Shown: positions 51,781-61,281, counted from the first letter of the stretch. The stretch: DNA of 64,000 nt from Streptomyces atratus (GCF_014648655.1 NZ_BMRN01000003.1:62001-126000), one strand, 5' to 3'. The notes: generated by a model not told the origin, from the letters alone. Translations and numbers: made by a program.

Positions 51781-51812
51781 GACTGCTGACAGCGGCTGAG
51801 GCTACAGCTAAT

Positions 51813-51827
51813 CTGACGGATAGTCAG
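51813..51827. promoter_or_regulatory. regulon operator 9 (CTGACG-N3-AGTCAG)
   Basis: CTGACGGATAGTCAG in the 71-bp spacer between the divergent thiolase-like operon and the acyl-CoA ligase gene. One site serves both directions. Confidence 0.75.
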
Positions 51828-51851
51828 CTACTGTGTCAGGGAGGGTGAGCG

Positions 51852-53411
51852 ATGCGCGGCGACGAGGAGTGGGGCAGCATCCCGAAGCTGGTCCGGGCGG
51901 CGGCGCGGCGGTACGGGGACCGGGAGGCGGTCGTCGAGGGCCGGACCCGGATCTCGTACGCCGAACTCGGCGACCGCGTCGAACGGGCCGCCGCCGCATG
52001 CATGGCCTCGGGCGTGGAGCCGGGGGACCGGGTCGCGATCTGGGCGCCGAACACCCTGGACTGGATCGTCTCCGCGCTCGGCGCGGTCACGGCCGGCGCG
52101 GTCCTGGTCCCCCTCAACACCCGCTTCAAGGGCACCGAGGCGGCGTACATCCTGGAACGCAGCCGGGCGAAACTGCTCTTCGTCACCGGCACCTTCCTCG
52201 GTACGTCGTACGTGGCGTCCCTGCGCCGGGCCGATGTGCAACTCCCGCACCTGGAAAGGGTGGTGGTGCTGGCGGACAGCGCCCCCGACGACTACGTCAC
52301 CTGGAAGGACTTCCTGGCGGCGGGGGAGGGTGTGTCCGGAGCGGCGGTACGCTCCCGCGCCGACGCGATCGCCCCTTCGGCCCCTTCCGACATCATCTAC
52401 ACCTCGGGCACCACGGGCCGGCCCAAGGGCGCCGTCATCACCCACGCCCAGACCCTGCGCTGCTACGCGATCTGGAGCGAGCTGGCGGATCTGCGCGAGG
52501 GCGACCGCTATCTGATCGTGAACCCCTTCTTCCACACGTTCGGCTACAAGGCGGGCATCATCGCGTGCCTGATGCGGGGCGCGACGATGGTTCCGCAACC
52601 GGTGTTCAACGTGGACACGGCCCTGGCCAACATCGCCGCCGAACGCATCTCGGTGCTGCCCGGCCCACCCACCCTCCACCAGTCCCTCCTGGACCACCCG
52701 GCCCGGCGCGCCCACGACCTCTCCGCCCTCCGCCTGGTGGTGACGGGCGCGGCGGTGGTCCCCCTGCAACTGGTGGAACGCCTGCGCACGGAGCTCGGCA
52801 TAGCGACGGTGCTCACCGCGTACGGCCTCTCCGAAGCGAGCGGCATCGTCACCATGTGCCGCCGCGGCGACCCGCTGGAGACGATCACCTCGACGTCGGG
52901 CCGTGCGATCGACGACACGGAGATCCGCGTCCTGGCCGCCCCCGGCACGCCCGGCGAGGTCCTGGTCCGCGGGTTCAACGTGATGCAGGGCTACTTCGAG
53001 GACCCGCAGACCACGGCCGCCACGATCACCGCCGACGGCTGGCTCCGCACGGGCGACGTGGGCGTCCTCGACGAGGACGGCAACCTCCGGATCACCGACC
53101 GGATCAAGGACATGTTCATCGTCGGCGGCTTCAACGCGTATCCGGCCGAGATCGAACAGCTCCTCGGCCTGCACCCGGACGTGGCCGATGTGGCGGTGAT
53201 CGGCGTCCCGGACCCCCGACTGGGCGAGGTGGGCAAGGCGTACGCGGTGCGCAGGCCGGGCGCGACGGTGACGGCCGACGACCTGATCGCCTGGTCGAGG
53301 CGCGAGATGGCGAACTACAAGGTCCCGCGGGCGGTGGAGTTCGTGACGGAACTGCCGCGCAATGCGAGCGGCAAGGTGGTGAAGGGGGAGCTGCGGGGGC
53401 GGGAGGCCTGA
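51852..53411 (+). CDS. AMP-forming acyl-CoA synthetase (FadD3-like)
   Basis: A 519-residue ANL ligase with P-loop IIYTSGTTGRPKGA (181-194), LTAYGLSEASG (A5), GWLRTGDVGVLDEDGNL (A7), ITDRIKDMFIVGGFNAYPAE (A8) and C-terminal Lys in LPRNASGKVVKGELR (about 505-515), so complete. Its overall style is that of FadD3-type ligases that activate ring-derived propionates in steroid catabolism, but substrate assignment is inference. GGAGGG lies before ATG 51852. Shares operator 9 with the divergent operon. Confidence 0.89.
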   Translation: MRGDEEWGSIPKLVRAAARRYGDREAVVEGRTRISYAELGDRVERAAAACMASGVEPGDRVAIWAPNTLDWIVSALGAVTAGAVLVPLNTRFKGTEAAYILERSRAKLLFVTGTFLGTSYVASLRRADVQLPHLERVVVLADSAPDDYVTWKDFLAAGEGVSGAAVRSRADAIAPSAPSDIIYTSGTTGRPKGAVITHAQTLRCYAIWSELADLREGDRYLIVNPFFHTFGYKAGIIACLMRGATMVPQPVFNVDTALANIAAERISVLPGPPTLHQSLLDHPARRAHDLSALRLVVTGAAVVPLQLVERLRTELGIATVLTAYGLSEASGIVTMCRRGDPLETITSTSGRAIDDTEIRVLAAPGTPGEVLVRGFNVMQGYFEDPQTTAATITADGWLRTGDVGVLDEDGNLRITDRIKDMFIVGGFNAYPAEIEQLLGLHPDVADVAVIGVPDPRLGEVGKAYAVRRPGATVTADDLIAWSRREMANYKVPRAVEFVTELPRNASGKVVKGELRGREA

Positions 53412-53415
53412 CGAG

Positions 53416-53703
53416 TCAGGCTGCTCCGGGGCTCTCGACCGGCAGCCCCGGCGACTGTGCGGATTCGACGAGCCGTTTGTCGTACACGACGAAGGCGATG
53501 AGTGCCTGTCCCAGTCCTTGCGCCGCGGCGAGGTGCAGCGCGTCGACCGAGCGGAGCCGGTTGCCGGGGGACAGCTGCCCTGCGCGGTCGAAGAGGAGCG
53601 GTGGCATCCGTACGAGCGCACTCTCGTCGAGCCATTCCTCGGCTTCGGCGGTGACATCTGCGCCCGCACCGACGGGCGCGCAGTGCGCGCCCGACCTCCG
53701 TAC
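53416..53703 (-). pseudogene. PIN-domain toxin remnant (C-terminal part)
   Basis: The reverse strand encodes NRLRSVDALHLAAAQGLGQA, then LIAFVVYDKRLVESA and GLPVESPG, the C-terminal half of a VapC-like PIN domain (LRS-x-DALHLA...FV-x-YD-x-RL). The N-terminal strand with the first catalytic Asp is missing, and upstream sequence is unrelated. No antitoxin is visible. Lies between the ligase gene and afsS. Confidence 0.6.
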
Positions 53704-53876
53704 GCGTGAGGTCACACGTGGGGACGGTGGCAGACCCGTGGGTGGAGAGCCATGCCCTGAGCGCGGCGGTCGAACGTTGGTGCGATTGTGCTGACCGGGC
53801 GCAGACATGCAGCGGCCGCGACGGCTCCCCCTCCGCGCCGCCGCGGCCGCTCCCCCGTACCCCGTCGAATTCAGCT

Positions 53877-54080
53877 CTAGTTGGCCGGCTCCGCCGTCGC
53901 GTGCGTGTTGTCGGTCGTGGCCTCGGTCTCGCCCGTCGGAGCCACGGTGGCGTGGGTGTTGAGCGGCTTGATCTCGCCGTCCGTGCCCCGGACGTCGGGA
54001 ACCGTCTCGCCCGTCGGAGCCGCGGTGGCGTGGGTGTTGAGCGGCTTGATGATCGGCTCGTTGCTCTTTGCGTCGCTCAT
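53877..54080 (-). CDS. afsS: AfsS-like small regulatory protein
   Basis: A 67-residue acidic protein built of repeats: IKPLNTHATAAPTGETVPD, IKPLNTHATVAPTGETEAT and a shorter TDNTHATAEPAN. AfsS (AfsR2) proteins are about 63 residues with this Thr/Asn-His-Ala repeat style and are encoded just downstream of afsR in the same direction, exactly as here (211 bp after the afsR stop). AfsS stimulates expression of antibiotic pathway activators; its biochemical action is still unclear. The DNA carries a 47-bp direct repeat (53926-53972 and 54004-54050, one mismatch). Confidence 0.88.
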   Translation of the reverse strand: MSDAKSNEPIIKPLNTHATAAPTGETVPDVRGTDGEIKPLNTHATVAPTGETEATTDNTHATAEPAN

Positions 54081-54256
54081 GATCGTCTACTCCCGTTGGT
54101 GATTCGGCGTGCTGGGTCGGCAAGGCCCGCCCGGCTGTTCCCCCGTGGACTGCCGGACGGGCCTGTCAGGGCCGCTCACATTAGTGCCACGGCCGTCTGT
54201 CGCCCCGTCTGCCCCCCGACGCGACGGATCGACTGGAAAAGAGAGTGTCCTGCGGC

Positions 54257-54275
54257 GATAAACGAACGATGAACG
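54257..54275 (-). promoter_or_regulatory. candidate AfsR/PhoP-type direct repeat upstream of afsS
   Basis: On the transcribed strand the sequence is CGTTCATCGTTCGTTTATC, two to three imperfect GTTCATC-type units, similar to AfsR and PhoP boxes known at afsS promoters. A TAATGT -10-like hexamer (54184-54179) is about 70 bases further down, so the exact promoter is not settled. Confidence 0.45.
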
Positions 54276-54291
54276 GCCTGGCGGGAGCCGG

Positions 54292-57254
54292 TCAGGCGAC
54301 TACGGCCGGGTGGAGGAGACTTCGTACATCATCGGCCTCCGGGGAACCGAGCGCCTCGAAGATGGCCAGGGCCTCGCGCCAGCAGACCTGGGCCCGGTCG
54401 GTCTGCCCGATGCCGGACAGTGCCCTGCCGAGGACTGTGAGGACATTACCGCGCCGCCATTCGCCCCCGATTCCGCGGAGAACAGTGAGCGCGATCTCGG
54501 AGTTGGCCGCGGCCTGCGCCGGGCGCCCGGCGGCGATGTCGACCTCGGCGAGACGGAACAGCGCCATGCCTTCGTAGAGTCGCTGGCGACTGTCCTTGAA
54601 GACTTGGTGCGCTTCCTTCAGGCTGTCGGCCGCGTCCTCCAGCCGACCGCTCTGCGTGAGTGCGAGGCCCAATGCGTAACGTCCGTTCGCCCCTTTGAGC
54701 GCGTGGTCCATCTCGTCGTACATCTCCGTGCCCTGCTGTGCGAGCGATACGGCACTGGCCGTTCGGCCCATGGCCAGGTGAACCCGCGAGAGGTTGCAGA
54801 GAGCGGCGGCTTCGCCGGGGCGGTCCTCGACTTCCCGGAAATGAGCTATGGCGCGAGTCAGATGCTCTTCGCCGTCCTTGTGACGGTTCTCGTAGAGCGC
54901 GATGATGCCGAGCAGATTTGATGCCCAGCAGGCGGGGAGCGGGTCCTGCGCGACGGCGGAGAGGTGAAGTGCGCGCCGACATTCGTGATCGGCCAGGTCG
55001 AAGCGACCGGAGACATGGTGCACATTGGCCAGAGTGATGAGCGCCCTGCCCTCCGATTTGGCGTCGCCGACCAGTTCGGCAGCCTTGCAGGCAGCAACGA
55101 CTGTCGCCTCGTACTCCTTTGAATTCGCCCCGGATTCCGCCAGCTCGATGGCAGTCCAGAGCAGGTCGACGGCGTGGCGCAACGTCTGCCCGCCCGCGGA
55201 CTGGCGGGCGCAGGCCAGCAGTGTTCCCGCCTCGGCGTAGAGCCAGTCCTGAGCATCGCGCCGGCTGGAGAACGCCAGGCCTGCGTAGGAGGTGGGCGCG
55301 AGGTGGTCGACCAGCGTGTCGCCCGGCTTCTCCATGGCGCTCACGCGCGCGACCGTCGCCAGATAGAAGTCCAGCAGTCGCGACAGCGCCAACTCCCGCC
55401 CCTTTGGATCCTGCTCGTCCCGTTCCGCGCAGGAACGCGCGTAGAGGCGCACCAGGTCGTGGTACCGGTACCTGCCCGGCGCCGCCGACTCCAGGAGGCT
55501 GGTGTCGACCAGGGCCTCCAACAGGTCTTCCGCCACATGGGCTTCCAGGTTGAGCAGAGCCGCCGCCGCTGCCAGGGAGATGTCCGGGCCGTCCGCCAGC
55601 CCCAGCAGGCGGAACGCGCGCGCCTGGGCCGGTTCCAGCTGGCCGTAGCCGAGTTCGAAGGTGGCCTTCACCGCGAGGTCGCCGGCCTGGAGTTCGTCCA
55701 GGCGGCGGCGCTCGTCGGCGAGTTTGGCGGCCAGGACGGAGACCGTCCAGGTGCGGCGTGCGGCCAGGCGGGAGGCGGCGATGCGGATGGCCAGGGGGAG
55801 GAAGCCGCAGGCGGCGACCACGTCGAGGGCGGCCTCGCGCTCGGAGTCGATGCGCTCCTCGCCCACGATGCGGGTGAAGAGCTGGAGAGCCTCCTCCGGG
55901 GACATCACGTCCAGGTCGACCAGGTGCGCACCGGCCAGGTCGACCATGCGGACGCGGCTGGTGACCAGGGCCGCGCAGCCCGCGGTGCCGGGGAGGAGTG
56001 GGCGGATCTGGGCCGCGTCGTGGGCGTTGTCGAGGAGGACCAGGATGCGGCGGCCGTCGAGCGTGGACCGGTAGAGCGCGGCGCGTTCGTCCAGGGAGTC
56101 GGGGATCGCCGAGTCCGCCGTGCCCAGCGCGCGCAGGAACGCGCCGAGCACCGTCTCCGGCTCCGCCGCCCGTGCGCCGGCGCCCTGGAGGTCCACGTAC
56201 AGCTGACCGTCCGGGAAGTGCTGGCGCGCCTGGTGGGCGACGTGCACGGCGAGCGTCGTCTTGCCGACGCCGCCGATGCCGGCCAGTGCCGAGACGGCCA
56301 TGACCGAACCCTCGGCGGTCGCCAGCCGGTCGCCCAGTCCCGTACGAAGTCGGCGCGGCCGGTGAAGTCCGGGACGGTGGCCGGGAGCTGGGCGGGACGC
56401 AGCGGTGCGGCGGCCGGGGCCGGTTCGTCGGCCGGGCGGGCCAGTTCCTCGTCGGCCTGCAGGATGCGCTGCTGGAGCTGGGAGAGCTCGGGGCGCGGGT
56501 CGACGCCCAGTTCGTCGGCGAGCAGCCGACGGGTGTCGGCGTACACCGCGAGGGCCTCGGCCTGCCGGCCGCTGCGGTACAGGGCGATCATGAGGAGTTC
56601 GCGCAGCCGCTCGCGCAGCGGATGCGCGGCGGTGAGCGCGGTCAGTTCGGAGACCGCCTCCGCGTGGCAGCCGACCTCCAGGTCCAGGTCGAGCCGGGTC
56701 TCGGTGAGCTGGAGCCGCCACTCCTCCAGACGGGTGCGCTGATTCTCGGCGTACGGGCCGGGCACGGAGGCCAGGGTCTCGCCGTCCCACAGGCCGAGCG
56801 CCTTGCTGAAGAGACTGCGGGCCTGGGCGCGGTCGCCGCCCGCGCGGGCCTTCTCCGCCTCGGCCACCAACTCCTGGGCCATGGTCAGGTCGAAGGCGTC
56901 GTTCCTGGTCCGGATCGCGTAACCGCCGGCGTCGCTGACCAGCGTCTGCGGGTCGAGGACCTTACGGAGCCGAGAGGCGTACGTGCGTACGGCGGCGAGC
57001 GCCTGCGAGGGAGGTTCCTCGCCCCAGATGGCGTCGATGAGTTCGGAGGCCGTGGCCGTGCGGCCGTCGCGCAGGAGCAGTGCGGTCAGCAGGGCGCGCT
57101 GCTGAGGTGAACCGGACGGCAGCGCTTCTCCGTCCCGCCAGGCCCGTACCGGGCCGAGTACGGAAAAGCGCAGATAGGTGCCGTCGGCCGACTGCTGCTG
57201 CGGAGCCCGTTGCCCCGGAACACGCACGCGTGGCCCGTGGTCGTCACGGTCCAT
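54292..57254 (-). pseudogene. afsR: AfsR SARP-NB-ARC-TPR regulator, split by a one-base frameshift
   Basis: From ATG 57254 the frame encodes a SARP winged helix (about residues 25-115, LRFSVLGPVRAWRDGEALPS), a bacterial transcriptional activation domain (about 120-270) and the linker RPAQLPATVPDFTGRADFVR. At 56338/56337 the reading frame must shift by one base to continue as LGDRLATAEGSVMAVSALAG, then Walker A GIGGVGKTTLAVHV (near 56256-56282), the NB-ARC core and C-terminal TPRs to 54292. Corrected length is about 987 residues, like AfsR (993 in S. coelicolor). Without correction the DNA-binding half ends in unrelated sequence. Could be a real mutation or a sequencing error. Confidence 0.85.
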
Positions 57255-57481
57255 TGATGCCCCCTGTCCTGCTCGCCCCGCCGGTCCTGCCGATCGTGCT
57301 GGTGCTGTCTGTTCCGGATCGCCCGCCCTTGTGCCGGTCCGGTGCGGGTGGATCCGGATTGTTCGGTACCGCTGGTATCGCGCTCAACAGTCTGCCTTGT
57401 TTTGGGCGGACACGTCAGCAGTGGGTGACTCTCTGCACAAGCCCTCGACAACGATTGTGGAACGGGGGCCGGTACAGATAG

Positions 57482-57496
57482 CTGACGGTACGTCAG
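57482..57496. promoter_or_regulatory. regulon operator 10 (perfect arms CTGACG-GTA-CGTCAG)
   Basis: Perfect 6-bp arms. It overlaps the possible -10 TAGCTG (57479-57484), which is 18 bp from TTGTGG (57455-57460), upstream of the second amidohydrolase gene. Confidence 0.82.
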
Positions 57497-57517
57497 ATCA
57501 ACGCTACCGTGGGAGGC

Positions 57518-58747
57518 ATGGAGACCTTCCCGAAGATCATCTCGGTGGACGACCACACGGTGGAGCCCGCTCATGTCTGGCGGGACCGGCTCCCGTCCAA
57601 GTACCTCGACCGCGGCCCGCGCATCGTCCGCGCACCGCTCAAGGAAATGACCTTCATGGGCGGCAAGTTCGCGCCAGTGATGGGTGCGAAGGGCGACGAC
57701 GGGCCGGTCGGCGACTGGTGGGTGTACGAGGATCTGCACCGCCCGCTCACCCGGCTCGACACCGCGGTCGGCTACGACCGGGACGAGATCAGGCTTGAGG
57801 TCATCACCTACGAGCAGATGCGCCCGGGTTCGTTCTCGGTTCCCGACCGGCTCGCCGACATGGACGTCAACCACGTCCAGTCCGCCCTCTGCTTCCCCAC
57901 CTTCCCCCGCTTCTGCGGCCAGACCTTCACCGAAGCGAAGGACCGCGAGCTGGGGCTGCTCGGGGTGCGGGCGTACAACGACTGGATGGTGGAGGAGTGG
58001 TGCGGGCCCGAGGCGCGGGGCCGGCTCATCCCGCTCACCCTGATCCCTCTCTGGGACGCGCGGTTGGCCGCGGACGAGGTCCGGCGGAACGCGGCGCGCG
58101 GTGTGCGCGCGGTGGCGTTCTCCGAAATACCTCCGCATCTCGGCCTGCCGTCCATTCATACGGACGAGTGGGATCCGTTCCTGCGGGCCTGTGACGAGAC
58201 GGGGACGGTGATCGCGATGCACATCGGCTCGTCCTCGAAGATGCCGTCCACCTCGGCCGACGCCCCGCCCGCCGTCGGGTCCACCATCACCTTCGCCAAC
58301 TGCTGCTTCTCGATGGTCGACTGGCTGATGAGCGGCAAGTTCGAACGGTTCCCGAACCTGCGGATCATGTACGCGGAGGGCCAGATCGGCTGGATCCCGT
58401 ACATCCTGGAACGCGCCGACGTGGTCTGGGAGGAGAACCGGGCCTGGGGCGGCGTCGCCGACAAGGTCCACCGTCCGCCGTCGGAGCTGTTCGCCGAGCA
58501 CGTCTACGGCTGCTTCTTCGACGATGCCTTCGGGCTGAAGAACCTCGACTCGATCGGCGTCGGGAACGTTCTGTACGAGACGGACTACCCGCACTCCGAC
58601 TCCACCTGGCCCAAGTCGCGCGAGGTCGGCGAGGCGCAGATGGGGCATCTGGACGCCGATGTCGTGGACCGAATCGTGCGCCGCAACGCGATCGACCTGC
58701 TGGGGCTGACGGACGACGGGCTGTGGGCGGGGTCCGGAGGACGGTAG
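57518..58747 (+). CDS. amidohydrolase-family metal-dependent hydrolase/decarboxylase (copy 2)
   Basis: A 409-residue paralogue of the 4226 product with aligned landmarks: IISVDDHTVEPAHVW, AMHIGSSSKMPSTSADAPPA, EGQIGWIPYILERADVVWEE, ETDYPHSDSTWPKSREV. Metal ligands (Asp/His at the N-terminus, barrel His, C-terminal Asp) are conserved. ATG 57518 matches the paralogue start but lies only one base after GGGAGG; GTG 57509 is the alternative. Monocistronic, controlled by operator 10 and followed by a strong terminator. Confidence 0.87.
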   Translation: METFPKIISVDDHTVEPAHVWRDRLPSKYLDRGPRIVRAPLKEMTFMGGKFAPVMGAKGDDGPVGDWWVYEDLHRPLTRLDTAVGYDRDEIRLEVITYEQMRPGSFSVPDRLADMDVNHVQSALCFPTFPRFCGQTFTEAKDRELGLLGVRAYNDWMVEEWCGPEARGRLIPLTLIPLWDARLAADEVRRNAARGVRAVAFSEIPPHLGLPSIHTDEWDPFLRACDETGTVIAMHIGSSSKMPSTSADAPPAVGSTITFANCCFSMVDWLMSGKFERFPNLRIMYAEGQIGWIPYILERADVVWEENRAWGGVADKVHRPPSELFAEHVYGCFFDDAFGLKNLDSIGVGNVLYETDYPHSDSTWPKSREVGEAQMGHLDADVVDRIVRRNAIDLLGLTDDGLWAGSGGR

Positions 58748-58754
58748 GGGGTGC

Positions 58755-58796
58755 AAAGGAACGTGACACCCGAGGTGTGGGGTGTCACGTTCCTTT
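58755..58796. terminator. 16-bp stem bidirectional terminator
   Basis: AAAGGAACGTGACACC and its exact reverse complement around a 10-base loop. Both flanks supply A/T tracts (AAAGG...CCTTT). Located between the convergent amidohydrolase and MerR genes. Confidence 0.88.
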
Positions 58797-58820
58797 CAGC
58801 CTGCGGACGTCCGAAGGGGA

Positions 58821-59648
58821 TCAGGCCCCGGTGACCGGCTCCTGGAGTTCCGTCACCCACTTGTCCTGGTCCTCGGGGCACTCCAGGCTGATCTCGCGGG
58901 CGTATCCCGCGGACCGGTAGCCGTTGGCGTCGATCCAGCGGGCCAGGGCCTGGGCCGTCGGCAGTACGCCGTCCATCGAACCCCGGTGGATCACGGTCGC
59001 CGCCTCGAACGGGGGCAGCTCGACCACCGTGATTCCGGTGTCGCCGAGCGGGCCCACCGGGGCGGCGACCGTCACCCCGGCGTGGACGACGACCGCGCCG
59101 CCACCCTCCGGAGCGTCCTCGTAGTGTGCGATCCCGGGGCCGCTCGGCGCGACGCCCACCGTGCCCAGCAGCGGGAAGAGCCGGTCGTACAGCGGGCCGA
59201 TCACCGGAGTGATGTCCTCCGGTTCGTAGCTCGCCGCGGTGCCGGTCAGCTCGGCCACCCGTACCGCGGCAACACTCTTGACCACCACATCGTCCGCAGA
59301 CATGCGTCCCTCGCTCTCGATCGACCGGAGCCTCGCCTCGACCTGCGCCAGCCGCGCGGCCGCAGCCGCCATGGCCTCCTCCAGCTCCGCCCGCCGCAGC
59401 CGCAGCATCCCGCGCAGCTCCTCCGATCCCACCTGCTCGTCGAGGACGGCCTGCACCTGCTGGAGCGTGAAGCCGAGATCCTTGAGGGCGATGATGCGGT
59501 TGAGGCGTGCGAGCTGGGCGGCTCCGTAGAAGCGGTAGCCGGTGGCGGGGTCGGTGCGGTCGGGGTGCAGGAGCCCGATGGCGTCGTAGTGGCGCAGCAT
59601 CCGGGCCGACACCCGCCCGTACCGGGCGAAGTCTCCGATGGTGAACAT
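58821..59648 (-). CDS. MerR-family regulator with GyrI-like ligand domain
   Basis: A 275-residue regulator with MerR winged helix 1-70 (FTIGDFARYGRVSARMLRHY, ATGYRFYGAAQLARLN), a coiled dimerisation helix (about 75-115) and a C-terminal effector-binding domain (about 120-270, VKSVAAVRVAELTGTAASYE, TVVELPPFEAATVIHRGSMD) of the BmrR/TipAS-like GyrI fold that binds small, often cationic compounds. ATG 59648 has GGGAG at 5-base spacing. The target is probably its own promoter, which contains a dyad (59668-59684). Confidence 0.88.
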   Translation of the reverse strand: MFTIGDFARYGRVSARMLRHYDAIGLLHPDRTDPATGYRFYGAAQLARLNRIIALKDLGFTLQQVQAVLDEQVGSEELRGMLRLRRAELEEAMAAAAARLAQVEARLRSIESEGRMSADDVVVKSVAAVRVAELTGTAASYEPEDITPVIGPLYDRLFPLLGTVGVAPSGPGIAHYEDAPEGGGAVVVHAGVTVAAPVGPLGDTGITVVELPPFEAATVIHRGSMDGVLPTAQALARWIDANGYRSAGYAREISLECPEDQDKWVTELQEPVTGA

Positions 59649-59667
59649 GATGTCTCCCACTGCACTG

Positions 59668-59689
59668 CTTCACACGGTGTCAAGGTCAA
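59668..59689 (-). promoter_or_regulatory. MerR-type operator/promoter dyad
   Basis: CTTCACAC-G-GTGTCAAG (59668-59684), one mismatch in the dyad, adjoining TTGACC (59689-59684 leftward). It shares GTGTCAAGGTCAAG with the promoter of the HEAT operon at 27591-27604. Confidence 0.6.
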
Positions 59690-59740
59690 GCATCGCAGCG
59701 TCCCGATGCCGCCGAGAGGGGAAAAGACGGGAGAGAAGGC

Positions 59741-59782
59741 AGGAGCCCCGCTCCTCCGTCGAGACGGAGGAGCGGGGCTCCT
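59741..59782. terminator. 20-bp perfect hairpin terminator of the cold-shock gene
   Basis: AGGAGCCCCGCTCCTCCGTC pairs exactly with its reverse complement across a 2-base loop, 40 bases after the cold-shock stop codon. Confidence 0.9.
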
Positions 59783-59822
59783 TGGGTACTACTAGCCGGC
59801 CGCGATCGGCCGACCCGGGCAA

Positions 59823-60026
59823 CTAGGCCGGGGTGACGTTCTCAGCCTGCGGACCCTTGGGTCCCTGAGTGACGTCGAAGTTCACGACCTGGTTCTCCTC
59901 GAGGGAGCGGAACCCGGACGCGTTGATCGCGGAGTAGTGGACGAAGACATCCGGGCCGCCGCCGTCCTGGGCGATGAAGCCGAAGCCCTTTTCAGCGTTG
60001 AACCACTTGACGGTTCCGGTAGCCAT
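59823..60026 (-). CDS. cold-shock protein (CspA family)
   Basis: A 67-residue single OB-fold protein: [18 protein letters not shown] (RNP-1 KGFGFI), VFVHYSAI (RNP-2) and the acidic C-terminal half. Binds single-stranded RNA/DNA as an RNA chaperone. ATG 60026 follows AAGGAGGG. The long leader (to about 60180) with a hairpin fits cold-shock post-transcriptional control. The csp gene beside mqnA is also the arrangement in other Streptomyces chromosomes. Confidence 0.95.
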   Translation of the reverse strand: MATGTVKWFNAEKGFGFIAQDGGGPDVFVHYSAINASGFRSLEENQVVNFDVTQGPKGPQAENVTPA

Positions 60027-60091
60027 AAGCCCTCCTTGGGCCAAAGGGTTGCCCTGCTCCAGAACCTGCAAAGAAGTCTGAAAACTACAAA

Positions 60092-60119
60092 AGCCTGCGG
60101 GTTACATGCTCCGCAGGCT
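60092..60119 (-). promoter_or_regulatory. 5'-leader hairpin of the cold-shock mRNA
   Basis: AGCCTGCGG (60092-60100) and CCGCAGGCT (60111-60119) form a 9-bp stem with a 10-base loop, 66 bases upstream of the csp start codon. Confidence 0.55.
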
Positions 60120-60390
60120 CTGTACTGCAAGGGAAACCAAACTGCAACTTGCGTCGAGCCTAGCACGCAGTGTGTACGGAAGGGTAGAGGGAAAGATCAC
60201 TTCACCCGGATGTTTGATAGCTGTGCCGATGAGCTGACGAAGTGGGCGTCCCGGAGGGTGTTGTGGAGGCGCCTTCAGGCGGTACGGGGGAAGGCTTTGG
60301 CGCGCTCTCCGGGGCGGTATCGGTGCGCCCCGGGAGTGGGGTCGGGTGACGCCCCGAGTACCCGGTGCCGTCCGTGCGGCACCACGGGTC

Positions 60391-61281
<891 letters not shown>

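Noticed and set aside
4091..57496. The palindromes as KstR or KstR2 operators
   Set aside because: KstR-type boxes contain AACACGTT-like cores and KstR2 boxes CAAG-N2-CTTG. CTGACG-N3-CGTCAG is different, so only an analogous role is proposed.
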